Assembly: GCA_963844115.1 (NCBI GenBank)
Contig: CAWJNN010000075.1
Location: forward strand, 1 to 64,000
DNA: 64,000 nt
Direction: 5' to 3'
Origin: CS4-C045 sp963844115
Lineage (GTDB): Bacteria > Planctomycetota > Planctomycetia > Pirellulales > UBA7805
Part shown: piece by piece, positions 45,538 to 54,407 of the stretch
Layout of the letters: the number at the start of each line of letters is the position of its first letter
Position numbering within the stretch: the first letter of the stretch is position 1
The notes under the pieces: model-generated
What the model saw: the letters and a program-made list of their open reading frames with translations, nothing else
Told to the model about the DNA's origin: nothing
Database searches by the model: none
Program-made: the position numbers and the translations under genes

Positions 45538-47421
45538 TCACACAAACTGTTCGATTTTCTCGACCAACTCGCTCACGGTAAACGGTTTGCCCTTCACCTT
45601 ATTCACGGTTTCGGTCGCGACCAGGAACTTCGCGCGGATCACCATATTGAGCTGACCCAAGTTCAATTCCGGAATCAGGATCGTTTTGAAGTTGCCGATT
45701 ATCTCGCCCAGGTTTTTCGGCAGCGGATTCAAGTACCGCAGGTGTGCATGCCCCACCGATTTTCCTTGTTCCTGGACCGCTGTGACGGCGGTACGACACG
45801 CGCCATACGTACCTCCCCAGCTGAGCACCAACAGATCGCCTTTTTCTGGACCGTAAACTTCCTGCAGAGGCACATCATCCGCGATGTTGTCGACTTTTTG
45901 TTGTCGCAGCAGAATCATTTCCTGGTGATTGTCAGGATCGTAACTCACGTTGCCGGTAATGTTCTGTTTCTCCAAGCCGCCAATGCGGTGCATCAAACCA
46001 GGCGTGCCCGGTATTGCCCAGGGTCGCGATAGATTTTCATCGCGCTCGTACGGCATGAAGGCGTCGCCGTTGTCTGTTCCTGCCGGGTGGTGAACTTCGA
46101 TCTTGGCCAGGCTGTCGATGTCGGGGATCTTCCACGGTTCGGAACCGTTTGCGATATAACCGTCGGTCAGCACGAACACGGGCACCATGTATTTGACTGC
46201 GATACGCCAGGCCTCCCGGGCGACATCAAAACAATCCGAGGGGCTGCTGGCCGCCACGATGGGTACTGGGCTTTCGCCATTTCGTCCGAACAGTGTCTGC
46301 AACAGGTCGGCTTGTTCCGTTTTGGTCGGCAACCCAGTGCTGGGACCACCTCGCTGGACACTGATGATCAGCAGTGGCAGTTCGGTCATTACCGCCAACC
46401 CGATGGCTTCACCCTTCAACGCGATACCGGGTCCGCTGGACGCCGTGACACCCATCGCACCAGCGTAAGAGGCGCCAATCGCTGAGGTGACCGCGGCGAT
46501 CTCGTCTTCCGCTTGAAACGTTCGAACACCAAAATTCTTGTGTTTGCTCAACTCGTGCAAAATATCGCTGGCCGGCGTAATCGGATACGTACCGAGGAAC
46601 AAGTCGCAACCGCTTAATTGAGAAGCTGCCAACAGTCCCCAGGCCAACGCGGTATTTCCCATCACATTGCGGTAGGTGCCGGGCTCCAGCTTGGCTTTCG
46701 GCACCATGTACTGGCTGGGTAGCGCTTCGGTCGTTAGGCCGTAGTTGAAGCCTGCCTTCAATGCACGGGTGTTCGCATCGGCGACGGCAGGCCGCTTGCC
46801 GAACTTATCCGCGATATAGCGCAGCGTCGGTTCGAGCGGGCGGTCGTACAACCAAAACACCAGTCCCATCGCGAAGAAGTTCTTGCACCGATCCGATTCT
46901 TTGACGCTCAGCCCCAAACCTTCGACCCCCTTTCGCGTCAACTTGGTCATTTCGGCAGTGAACAACTTGTAGCCGTCCAGGCTGCCGTCTTCGATCGGAT
47001 TGGTCTCATAGCCTGCTTTGAGGAGATCCTTTTCGTCAAACGAGTCCTTATTGACGATCAACACCCCGCCGGGGACCAGATCCTCCAAGTTCGTCACGAG
47101 CGCGGCCGGATTCATCGCCACGAGCGCATCGACTCGATCACCAGGCGTAAAGATATCGGTCGAGGCAAAGTGAACCTGAAAACCGCTGACCCCAGCCTTC
47201 GTTCCGCGTGGAGCCCGGATCTCGGCCGGAAAGTCGGGAAACGTCGCAACGTCATTGCCCATCAGGGCCGACGTACTGGTCAATTGCGTTCCGGCCAATT
47301 GCATACCGTCGCCGGAGTCGCCGCAGAATCGCACGGTCGCCGAGTCGAGTTGCACGAGCGGCTTGGAAGACTTTATGTCCGAGGTCGATTCAGAATCCGA
47401 GGGAGTCGTAGAAGTAGCCAT
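45538..47421 (-). CDS. korA: 2-oxoacid:ferredoxin oxidoreductase, fused gamma-alpha subunit
   Basis: A 627-residue fusion. Residues ~1-200 are the gamma domain (VRFCGDSGDGMQLAGTQL). The pyrimidine-binding alpha domain follows (FLGTYPITPASDILHELS; FQAEDEIAAVTSAIGASYAG; TASSGPGIALKGEAIGLAV). The C-terminal domain ends VSELVEKIEQFV. With KorB it forms a heterodimeric enzyme passing electrons to ferredoxin. It lies ~76 bases downstream of the CBS gene on the same strand. The ATG at 47421 gives a short Ser/Thr-rich N-terminus. Confidence 0.93.
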   Translation of the reverse strand: MATSTTPSDSESTSDIKSSKPLVQLDSATVRFCGDSGDGMQLAGTQLTSTSALMGNDVATFPDFPAEIRAPRGTKAGVSGFQVHFASTDIFTPGDRVDALVAMNPAALVTNLEDLVPGGVLIVNKDSFDEKDLLKAGYETNPIEDGSLDGYKLFTAEMTKLTRKGVEGLGLSVKESDRCKNFFAMGLVFWLYDRPLEPTLRYIADKFGKRPAVADANTRALKAGFNYGLTTEALPSQYMVPKAKLEPGTYRNVMGNTALAWGLLAASQLSGCDLFLGTYPITPASDILHELSKHKNFGVRTFQAEDEIAAVTSAIGASYAGAMGVTASSGPGIALKGEAIGLAVMTELPLLIISVQRGGPSTGLPTKTEQADLLQTLFGRNGESPVPIVAASSPSDCFDVAREAWRIAVKYMVPVFVLTDGYIANGSEPWKIPDIDSLAKIEVHHPAGTDNGDAFMPYERDENLSRPWAIPGTPGLMHRIGGLEKQNITGNVSYDPDNHQEMILLRQQKVDNIADDVPLQEVYGPEKGDLLVLSWGGTYGACRTAVTAVQEQGKSVGHAHLRYLNPLPKNLGEIIGNFKTILIPELNLGQLNMVIRAKFLVATETVNKVKGKPFTVSELVEKIEQFV

Positions 47422-47497
47422 CGTCCGGCTTGGTTCCTTCTTCTATTTTTTATTGGCTGGCCAGGGTGGGAAACTAAGAGCCAGGGAGGCGGGTTCG

Positions 47498-47960
47498 TTA
47501 TGCGCCTTCTCTTTCGGGCATAATCATATTCGGTTCAGGAGGGAGGTTGAGTACAGTCTCAGGGAAGTGGTCCACGAAGTAATGCAAGATTCCTGACACT
47601 TTGATGATACCAGCCAAACTGCCGTTATCATCGACAATTGGCATGCGACGATAACCGCGGGACGACATCATTTGGATCGCTTCGGCGATCGGAGCGTCGC
47701 GGGAAATCGTCACGGGGGTCTTCATGACATCCCGGACTGGCACATCCAAATCCGCATCCTCAGCCATCAAGTCGCAGCGCGTCTCGTTCCGTGAAAATTC
47801 CGACGAGCTTGTTGTCGTCGCAAATCAATACGCTGCCGGTGTCATGCAACTGCAACGTGGCAAACACTTCGCGGACCGTCGTATCGGATGCGGTCACCAA
47901 AGCCTCATCTGCCTTGGCGATTTCCACCGGATCAGAGTAGATATTTAATTTGATATCCAC
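47498..47960 (-). CDS. CBS-domain protein upstream of korA, frame interrupted
   Basis: A CBS pair: SVLICDDNKLVGIFTERDA in the first half and DVMKTPVTISRDAPIAEAI with GYRRMPIVDDNGSLAGII in the second. An extra G near 47770 ends the first frame at 47760; dropping it joins RDALRL to MAEDADLDVPV. A short tail follows, VLNLPPEPNMIMPEREGA. The GTG at 47960 starts the protein shortly before the CBS fold (about 154 residues); starts further upstream run into repeat-encoded sequence and are doubtful. Its place next to korA mirrors the CBS gene next to korB. Confidence 0.78.
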
Positions 47961-48152
47961 GGTATCAGCTTGCGTGATGCAGCGTGTTGTCGAAGTGGTG
48001 TTGCGGGACAAAATCTTCACTCGCCGCCGCCAGACGAAAGGCCCAGCTAATCGCGACGGCTCGAGACGGGTTTTCATCTGCAAGTGTACCACGAAGACTC
48101 GCGACATTGAACAGCGATCGCCGCGGATTTCTCTGCGACAGCATCGCCGCTG

Positions 48153-48275
48153 GTGGACAGCCCGCCCGTGGAATGCCCGCCCGTGGACTGCCCGCCCGTG
48201 GACATGCCCGCCCGTGGACTGCCCGCCCGTGGACAGGCCGCTCGTGGACAGGCCGCTCGTGGACCGGGACGATGG
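48153..48275. repeat. 15-bp tandem repeat, about seven copies
   Basis: Units of GTGGACTGCCCGCCC with small changes run from 48153 to 48275; the last two read GTGGACAGGCCGCTC, and one copy has 16 bases. The tract fills the ~320-base space between the 48280 gene and the CBS gene. ORFs through it encode His/Gly/Arg-rich repeats and are probably not genes. Nothing else stands out between 47961 and 48152. Confidence 0.85.
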
Positions 48276-48279
48276 ATAG

Positions 48280-49116
48280 CTAGCCCGTCGGCTTATTATC
48301 AGGGCCACCGTAGAAACGCTCGATATCAATGCCCCCCTTCGCCTCTTCCTCGACCAGCTTCAATCTCGATTCGAGACGTTCCACACGGCGAGCCAATAAA
48401 GGGACCAGATCGCGCGTCTCGTCGACCGGTTTGGGCTTTGGGACGGCCGGGTATCCGAGTTGGCGGTGGAGGGCGGCAAACAACAAAACGGGGTCTCGAC
48501 CCCGGTTTGCCAGCGAAATCCGACCCTCTTTCTCGCCAAACAGGACCGGGGCCTCGGGTTGGTCGGCGTGGCCCGATAGCAGCCGCCGATTGTGATAATG
48601 CTGGCTACGGACATAGATCATGTCGCACAAATCGACCAGCCCAACCTGCCGTCGAACCATCAACACCCACTCCTTCCACGGTTCATCAAACGCCGGATCG
48701 TTGGCCACGGCCAACAGACCGGGATCGTATTTCAACCGATTTCTGCAGATCGATTCGAATTGGTAGAGGAACAGACCCTGTCGCGTCGGCTCACCCGCCC
48801 GGTATTCGGCCTCGGTTTCCAGGATTCGCAGCCCGACATTCAGGTCAAATCTTCCACGTTCGTCCTCCGCCTGCGCAATGACAAACGTCTGGAACGGCGT
48901 GAAATAGTGATCAAGACGCCCCATGGCGGGCGCGAAGGTTCCATGCATCAACAGCTCGCCAAACATGAAATCCAGCGCCAGGGGCAATTTCGTTGTCGCT
49001 AGAATCTCTTCCTTAATCGTCGCCAATATCTCTTGGGTCGGAATCGCCTGCGCAGCACGTTGACGCAACGTGCGGAAGAAATGAGCCTGCTCAATCAGTT
49101 CTTCTCGCGCTAACAT
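48280..49116 (-). CDS. Hypothetical protein, ~278 residues
   Basis: A soluble, helical protein without signal peptide. Landmarks are LIEQAHFFRTLRQRAAQAI, GTFAPAMGRLDHYFTPFQTF and RHYHNRR-like SQHYHNRRLLSGHA. A C-terminal coiled coil (LLARRVERLESRLKLVEEE) could drive oligomerisation. I do not recognise a named family. The ATG at 49116 (MLAREELIEQ) leaves a 100-base space to the divergent ribBA; the longer ORF reaches into that space. Sequence quality and length argue for a real gene. Confidence 0.75.
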   Translation of the reverse strand: MLAREELIEQAHFFRTLRQRAAQAIPTQEILATIKEEILATTKLPLALDFMFGELLMHGTFAPAMGRLDHYFTPFQTFVIAQAEDERGRFDLNVGLRILETEAEYRAGEPTRQGLFLYQFESICRNRLKYDPGLLAVANDPAFDEPWKEWVLMVRRQVGLVDLCDMIYVRSQHYHNRRLLSGHADQPEAPVLFGEKEGRISLANRGRDPVLLFAALHRQLGYPAVPKPKPVDETRDLVPLLARRVERLESRLKLVEEEAKGGIDIERFYGGPDNKPTG

Positions 49117-49216
49117 CGCTGATTCCTGTTCACGGGAGGTCGTGTTCGTATAATACTGTATTGATGCGACGAAGAAGATAGAAGTCCGTAGCCCGTAGCC
49201 CGCAGCCGACACCAGT

Positions 49217-50435
49217 ATGAGCGATAAATTTTCAACCATCGAGGAAACCGTCGAGGCCATCCGCCGCGGCCTGGTGGTCATTGTCGTCGACGCGGAGGAC
49301 CGAGAAAACGAAGGCGACTATATCTGCGCAGCGGAAAAGACGACACCGGAAATCGTGAATTTTATGATCCGGGCCGGCGGGCAATTTTGTATCTCAATCC
49401 TGCCGGATGTCGCCGACCGATTGCAGCTGCCGCCGATGGTCAAAGACAACACGACGCCACTGGGGACCTCCTTCACGATTCCCGTCGACCACCGTTCGTC
49501 CAAGACAGGAATCACCGCGATCGAAAAGGCTACAACGATTCGGGGAATCGTTGATCCGCACAGTACCCCCACCGACTTTGTGCGTCCGGGCCATGTATTT
49601 CCCTTGATTGCCAAAGAAGGGGGAGTCTTGCGCCGAGCCGGACACACCGAGGCGGCCGTCGACATTACCAGGATGGCCGGATTGTCGCCGGCCGGGGTGT
49701 TATGCGAAATCCTGAATGAAAACGGTGACCGGGCCAGTCGGGATCAACTTTTTAAACTCGCACAGCAGCACAATCTTTGCATCACGTCGATCGAGGAATT
49801 AATTCGACATCGACGGCTTCGAGAAAAGCTGGTGTACCGGCAAGCCGAATGCAACCTTCCGACCCGCTATGGCAACGGAAGAATGATCGCCTACGGTGTC
49901 AAATACGAAGTACAGGAGCCGATGGTGCTGGTCATCGGCGACTTGGAAAAGATGGTGGCGCCATTGGTACGTCTGCATTCCTCCTGTTTGACAGGTGACT
50001 TGCTGGAGTCGCTGCGGTGCGATTGCGGCGACCAGCTTCACTTGGCGCTGCAGATGATCGGCGACGAGGGCGGGAGTACTGGTCTATTTGCCACAGGAAG
50101 GCCGCGGCATCGGCCTGACCGAAAAAATCAAGGCATACCAGTTGCAAGACGAGGGGTTGGATACGGTCGAGGCCAATCTGGCGCTCGGATACAAAGCCGA
50201 TACGCGTGACTACGGTGTCGGCATCCAATTGCTCAAGGATTTGGGCCTGACGCAGGTGCGGTTGCTCACGAACAACCCCAAGAAAACCGACGCCTTCATT
50301 TATGGCGGATTCGACTTGGAGGTGGTGGATCAGATTCCGATTATGCCACCCATTCACGAACATAACGAACGCTACCTGGCGACGAAACGAGACAAATTGG
50401 GGCACCAGTTGCCCAAGGATGTTGGTGATCGGTAA
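49217..50435 (+). CDS. ribBA: Bifunctional DHBP synthase/GTP cyclohydrolase II, frame interrupted
   Basis: The enzyme supplies both riboflavin precursors. The RibB domain (residues ~1-200) has DAEDRENEGDYICAAE and RPGHVFPLIAKEGGVLRRAG. The RibA domain has the zinc ligands in CLTGDLLESLRCDCGDQL. An extra G near 50076 (GGGCGGGAGT) breaks the frame; the second frame continues VYLPQEGRGIGLTEKI and LLTNNPKKTDAF to 50435. Corrected length is about 406 residues, normal for RibBA. No FMN riboswitch was recognised in the 100 bases upstream. Confidence 0.93.
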
Positions 50436-50567
50436 GCCGCACCCCGGGTGACAGCTTCGCGGCCGCTCAGCCACACCCCGTCGCGTGCGACGACCGATCG
50501 ATGTGGAACCTGTTCAACAAAAGCTGTAAGACTGCGGTCGAGCGCTGAGATCCGACGAGATTCGACC

Positions 50568-51149
50568 TTGGAAATCGTCCAATTCCCCCACCCAACTTTG
50601 CGTCATCAAAGCAAACCGATCCGTCGCGTCGATGCCGGCTTGCGCAATGTCGTGGACGAAATGTTCAAATTGATGTACGCCGCACAAGGAATCGGTCTCG
50701 CCGCCAATCAAGTCGATTTGCCCTACCGATTGTTTGTCGCCAATCTGGGTGGCGGCGATCGTGGCCCCGACGAAGAAATGGTCTTCATCAACCCTGTCGT
50801 CAGTCGACCGAAAGGCTCCGAAGAAGCCGAAGAGGGTTGTTTGAGCTTGCCCGGTGTTTACGCCCCGGTGCGTCGGCCCGCGGAAATTTCCGTCACGGCC
50901 TACACGATGAACGGTGAAATGTTTCAAGGCGAACTGGACGGATTACTCGCGCGCGTCATTCAGCATGAAACGGATCATCTGGATGGCGTCCTGTTTATTG
51001 ATCGACTGAGCGATACCGCGGCCGTCGATGTCAAAGAGGAACTCGCTGAATTCGAATCGCAATTCGCCCAGCGGCGCGGCGCCAGCGAGATACCGCCAGA
51101 CGAAGAAATCGCCAAACGCCTGGCCAGCATCGAGGCCGAGTACTGTTGA
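50568..51149 (+). CDS. def: Peptide deformylase
   Basis: The enzyme removes formyl from N-terminal Met. The three motifs are complete: GIGLAANQV, EGCLSLPG (metal Cys) and QHETDHLDG (HExxH metal His). The TTG at 50568 gives the standard N-terminus LEIVQFPHPTLRHQ and ~193 residues; the upstream in-frame region looks non-coding. An acidic C-terminal tail (SEIPPDEEIAKRLASIEAE) follows. fmt, the formylating partner, lies downstream, beyond a repeat block. Confidence 0.94.
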   Translation: MEIVQFPHPTLRHQSKPIRRVDAGLRNVVDEMFKLMYAAQGIGLAANQVDLPYRLFVANLGGGDRGPDEEMVFINPVVSRPKGSEEAEEGCLSLPGVYAPVRRPAEISVTAYTMNGEMFQGELDGLLARVIQHETDHLDGVLFIDRLSDTAAVDVKEELAEFESQFAQRRGASEIPPDEEIAKRLASIEAEYC

Positions 51150-51360
51150 GAGGTTAGAGAGTAGAGGTTGGGGTTGAGAGGTTAGAGGTTAGAGGTTAGT
51201 GAAGGCTTGAATACCTCACCTCTACTTTCTAACCTCTGACCTCTTCCATGACCTAACCTCTACTTTCTAACCTCTGACCTCTTCCATGATCTAACCTCTA
51301 CTTTCTAACCTCTGACCTCTTCCATGATCTAACCTCTACTCTCTAACCTCTAACCTCTTT
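51150..51360. repeat. Strand-switching minisatellite between def and fmt
   Basis: The left part (51150-51200) repeats GAGGTTAGAG-type purine units. After ~12 bases the right part repeats the pyrimidine complement as a 38-bp unit, CTAACCTCTACTTTCTAACC then TCTGACCTCTTCCATGAT, starting at about 51215, 51253, 51291 and 51329. The two halves are inverse, so the tract can fold back on itself. It ends 12 bases before the fmt ATG, which therefore has no Shine-Dalgarno site. Confidence 0.9.
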
Positions 51361-51372
51361 TTTGCCTTTACA

Positions 51373-52335
51373 ATGAACATCATCATGATGGGCACCGGCG
51401 GATACGCGGTGCCAACATTTCGGGCGTTGTACGAAACGAATCACGCCGTGGCCGCGCTGTTTACGCGACCGGAAACGGCGAAACGCTCGCGCCGACAATT
51501 GCCTCCCAATCTCATGCGGGAACTGGCCGAACAGCAAGGCACCACCGTTTACGATCCGAAAGACGTCAATTCGGCGCAAGCACAGGAAGTCCTCCGTTCG
51601 ACATCCCCCGACCTTCTGATCGTTTGTGACTATGGCCAGCTACTCAACTCCGAGATCCTGGGGCTGGCTCGACACGGCGGTTTTAATCTGCACGCGTCGC
51701 TGCTGCCCAAATACCGCGGCGCCGCCCCGATCAACTGGGCCATTTATCACAGCGAAACCCAGACAGGAAACACCGTCATCCACATGACACCCCAGATCGA
51801 CGGCGGTCCCTGTGTGGCACAAGAAACGATTGACATCGACCCGGAGGAGACGGCCGTCGACTTGGAAGCGCGGCTGGCTGAATCGGGTGCGCGGCTGGTC
51901 ATCACAGCCGTCGAACAATTGGAGGCCGGAACCCTGAAGGAAATCTCGCAGGACAAGCGACAAGTCACACGAGCGCCGAAGTTAACGAAAAGCGACGGCA
52001 TCGTGGACTGGTCGCGATCCGCCAGGCAAATTCGCGACCAGGTTCGCGCGATGCAGCCCTGGCCCAAAACGTTCACGAATTGGTTGCGCCCGGATAACGA
52101 TCCGGTGCGAATGATTCTCGACAAGGTCCGCGTTCCGGAAGAGACGACGGACGAACCGCCCGGTGCCGTTGTTGTTGTCGAAAAGCGCAAGCTGGTCGTC
52201 GCGACCGGCGACGGCCTCTTGGATATCCAGCAATTGCAACCGTCCGGCAAACGTTCAATATCTGTCGAAGAGTTCCTACGGGGATACAGGGTTCGACCGG
52301 GAGATACGCTGGGAACTCCGGTCGGGACCGGCTAA
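51373..52335 (+). CDS. fmt: Methionyl-tRNA formyltransferase
   Basis: The enzyme formylates initiator Met-tRNA. The 320 residues have the formyltransferase core: FNLHASLLPKYRGAAPINWA, with the catalytic Asn and His, and TPQIDGGP with the Asp. A C-terminal OB-like domain holds LTKSDGIVDWSRSARQIRD and MQPWPKTFTNW. Length matches the family (315). The TAA stop overlaps the stop of the converging gene by 4 bases (CTAA). Confidence 0.95.
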   Translation: MNIIMMGTGGYAVPTFRALYETNHAVAALFTRPETAKRSRRQLPPNLMRELAEQQGTTVYDPKDVNSAQAQEVLRSTSPDLLIVCDYGQLLNSEILGLARHGGFNLHASLLPKYRGAAPINWAIYHSETQTGNTVIHMTPQIDGGPCVAQETIDIDPEETAVDLEARLAESGARLVITAVEQLEAGTLKEISQDKRQVTRAPKLTKSDGIVDWSRSARQIRDQVRAMQPWPKTFTNWLRPDNDPVRMILDKVRVPEETTDEPPGAVVVVEKRKLVVATGDGLLDIQQLQPSGKRSISVEEFLRGYRVRPGDTLGTPVGTG

Positions 52336-52757
52336 GCATTCTTGACTTTGGCCACGCGCAAAACAGTGCGATCGAACATCTGGTATGGCTCAGGTTGCTG
52401 CAGCGAGTTGTCGGCTGCGAGTAGGTGGCAGGATGGATGGCAACAACGACGGACAATTGGTGCATACAATACGCAGGCAATGATTGGCACGACTACCACT
52501 AGGAAACCAAGAAAGTAGAAAAGAGGCTCGTCAAATTGATGCAATCCCATCAAAAAAGCGAGTACGCTGGTGCTAACGAACAGCGTGCGCAAACTGAATT
52601 GGATGAGCGGCTTGCGGGACCGATGTAAATAGGCGGCATAGAGTCGCGCTTTCCGCTCCAAGGCGCGGGACGGATGTAATCTGACGTATTCCAAGAAACG
52701 CACAAATTCGTCATCCGTGTCGTCTACTGGCGGCGGCGAGTTGGCCCGTTTACCCAT
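52332..52757 (-). CDS. Hypothetical membrane protein, ~141 residues
   Basis: A short acidic N-terminus (PPPVDDTDDEFVRFLEYVR) is followed by two membrane helices (LRTLFVSTSVLAFLMGLH and LFYFLGFLVVVVPIIACVL). The basic stretch HRSRKPLIQFSLRTL matches sequences often seen at the start of planctomycete membrane proteins. No domain is recognised. The ATG at 52757 is preferred; the longer ORF to 53009 translates the CCCCTA repeat as Gly-Val runs and overlaps miaB. It converges with fmt, the stops overlapping. Confidence 0.65.
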   Translation of the reverse strand: MGKRANSPPPVDDTDDEFVRFLEYVRLHPSRALERKARLYAAYLHRSRKPLIQFSLRTLFVSTSVLAFLMGLHQFDEPLFYFLGFLVVVVPIIACVLYAPIVRRCCHPSCHLLAADNSLQQPEPYQMFDRTVLRVAKVKNA

Positions 52758-52873
52758 ACTTATTACCTCAACGCCCAGCTGCCAATTTATTCCACGGTGT
52801 GCGTATCCAATACGCGAAGACGCTAAACTCCCCTCGCCCAACTGACGCTGACCGTGATACCATAAGACACTAA

Positions 52874-52902
52874 CCCCTACCCCTACCCCTACCCCTACCC
52901 CT
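52874..52902. repeat. (CCCCTA)n hexamer repeat
   Basis: Between four and five tandem CCCCTA units lie 35 bases ahead of miaB. The minus strand reads TAGGGG repeats, which could form a G-quadruplex. It separates miaB from the divergent membrane-protein gene. Confidence 0.9.
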
Positions 52903-52936
52903 CGCGCCAGCGCAAAGACTTGCCAGCCTCCGCCCC

Positions 52937-54361
52937 ATGTCGAAAAAACTCTACATCGAAACCGTCGGCTGCCAGATGAATGTGCTCGATAGCGAGCTTG
53001 TCGTGGCAACTTTGCGCAAACGGGGATACGATCTTACCGACCGCCGGGGCAACGCGGATATGATGCTGTTCAACACGTGCAGCGTGCGTGAACATGCGGA
53101 AGAGAAGATCTATAGTGCGCTGGGACGGCTGAAAATTATCAAGCGACAGAATCCCGACAAGATCATCGGTGTGATCGGCTGCATGGCCCAGAACCACCAA
53201 GAACTAGTCTTTCAGCGGGCACCCTACGTCGATCTGGTCGTCGGTCCGGGCCAGCTACATCAAATCCCGGACCTGATCGACAAAATCAGCGACGGTGCGG
53301 GCCCTCAAATGGAAGTCAGCCTGGGCCGTAAAGGGCACGACCGCGACGCGATCGAGCGCAGTTTCGAAAGCTACGATCCTCTGCGCAGTCCAGAAATGCG
53401 ACCGACGCCGTACCAGGCCTATTTACGCATTCAGATCGGCTGCGACAAATTTTGCACGTATTGCATCGTGCCCAAGGTTCGCGGTCCGGAACAAGGCCGC
53501 GCTCCACAACAGATCGTGGCCGAAGCACGGCAACTGGCCGACGAAGGATGCCGCGAAATCACCCTGCTGGGACAGACGGTCAACAGCTATCGGCATCACG
53601 ACGGGCAACGAACAACGCGCCTTTCTGATTTGCTATCGATGCTGCATGACATCGACGGTCTGGACCGCTTGAAGTTCGTGACCAACTTCCCTCGCGACAT
53701 GACCGACGATCTGCTGGAGGCGGTGCGCACGCTACCCAAGTGTTCCCACTATCTGCACGTGCCCGCTCAAAGCGGTTCCAATGAGATACTGCGGCGAATG
53801 AAGCGAGGATACACCGTCGAAGAATACCGCGACATGATGTCCCGGATTCGCGAAGCTATTCCGGATGCGACCGTCACCAGCGACTTTATCGTCGGCTTTT
53901 GCGGCGAGACCGAGGACGACTTCCAAAAGACCAAGGATCTGGTTGCCGAATGCCGGTTCAAAAACAGTTTTATTTTTAAATACAGCGAACGACCGGGAAC
54001 CAAGGGCGCCGAGCTCTATTCGGATGATATCCCGGAAGAGGTCAAGAAAAGACGCAACAACGAACTGCTGGAAATCCAAAACCGCATTAGCGAAGAAGAC
54101 AATCAGCATGCCCTGGGCAGGACGTACGACGTATTGGTTGAGGGCCCCAGCAAGTCGTGGCTAAAGAATGACGAGGACGGTCCGATCATGCAGTTGACCG
54201 GGCGCACCAATTGGGATCAGATTGTCGTCTTTGAAGGAAACGAGCGCCAGATCGGTAACTTCCTGCCGGTCACGATCTACGACGCCAACGCGTTTACGCT
54301 GTTTGGCGAGATTGTCACCAATCACGTCGGTCCGCAACTCTATTCGCTAAGTATGCCGTAG
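52937..54361 (+). CDS. miaB: tRNA-2-methylthio-N6-dimethylallyladenosine synthase
   Basis: A radical-SAM methylthiotransferase modifying A37 of tRNA. The N-terminal domain holds three cluster cysteines (ETVGCQMN, FNTCSVRE, VIGCMAQN). The radical-SAM motif CDKFCTYC follows, then HVPAQSGSNEILRRMKRGYT. A C-terminal TRAM domain ends the 474 residues. FIVGFCGETEDDFQ is also typical. Length matches E. coli MiaB (474). The first RAYT-associated palindrome starts 11 bases after its stop. Confidence 0.96.
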   Translation: MSKKLYIETVGCQMNVLDSELVVATLRKRGYDLTDRRGNADMMLFNTCSVREHAEEKIYSALGRLKIIKRQNPDKIIGVIGCMAQNHQELVFQRAPYVDLVVGPGQLHQIPDLIDKISDGAGPQMEVSLGRKGHDRDAIERSFESYDPLRSPEMRPTPYQAYLRIQIGCDKFCTYCIVPKVRGPEQGRAPQQIVAEARQLADEGCREITLLGQTVNSYRHHDGQRTTRLSDLLSMLHDIDGLDRLKFVTNFPRDMTDDLLEAVRTLPKCSHYLHVPAQSGSNEILRRMKRGYTVEEYRDMMSRIREAIPDATVTSDFIVGFCGETEDDFQKTKDLVAECRFKNSFIFKYSERPGTKGAELYSDDIPEEVKKRRNNELLEIQNRISEEDNQHALGRTYDVLVEGPSKSWLKNDEDGPIMQLTGRTNWDQIVVFEGNERQIGNFLPVTIYDANAFTLFGEIVTNHVGPQLYSLSMP

Positions 54362-54371
54362 GTCGTTACTA

Positions 54372-54407
54372 AGACTTCCGAAGTTTGTTATCAAACTTCG
54401 GAAGTCT
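54372..54407. repeat. REP palindrome, family C, copy 1
   Basis: A 36-base hairpin with perfect 16-bp arms: AGACTTCCGAAGTTTG, loop TTAT, then CAAACTTCGGAAGTCT. It is identical to copy 3 at 55085. The only usual start codon of the RAYT frame (TTG, 54385-54387) is the last three bases of its left arm. Confidence 0.95.

Noticed and set aside
47961..48329. N-terminal extension of the CBS protein
   Set aside because: It translates the 15-bp repeat and an Arg/Ser-rich leader without homology; a start at 47960 fits the CBS fold.
52874..52902. Telomere or linear replicon end
   Set aside because: Only four to five hexamers lie inside a normal gene region, with genes continuing on both sides.
52758..53009. 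Longer start for the membrane protein at 52332
   Set aside because: The extra residues come from the CCCCTA repeat and overlap the miaB start.
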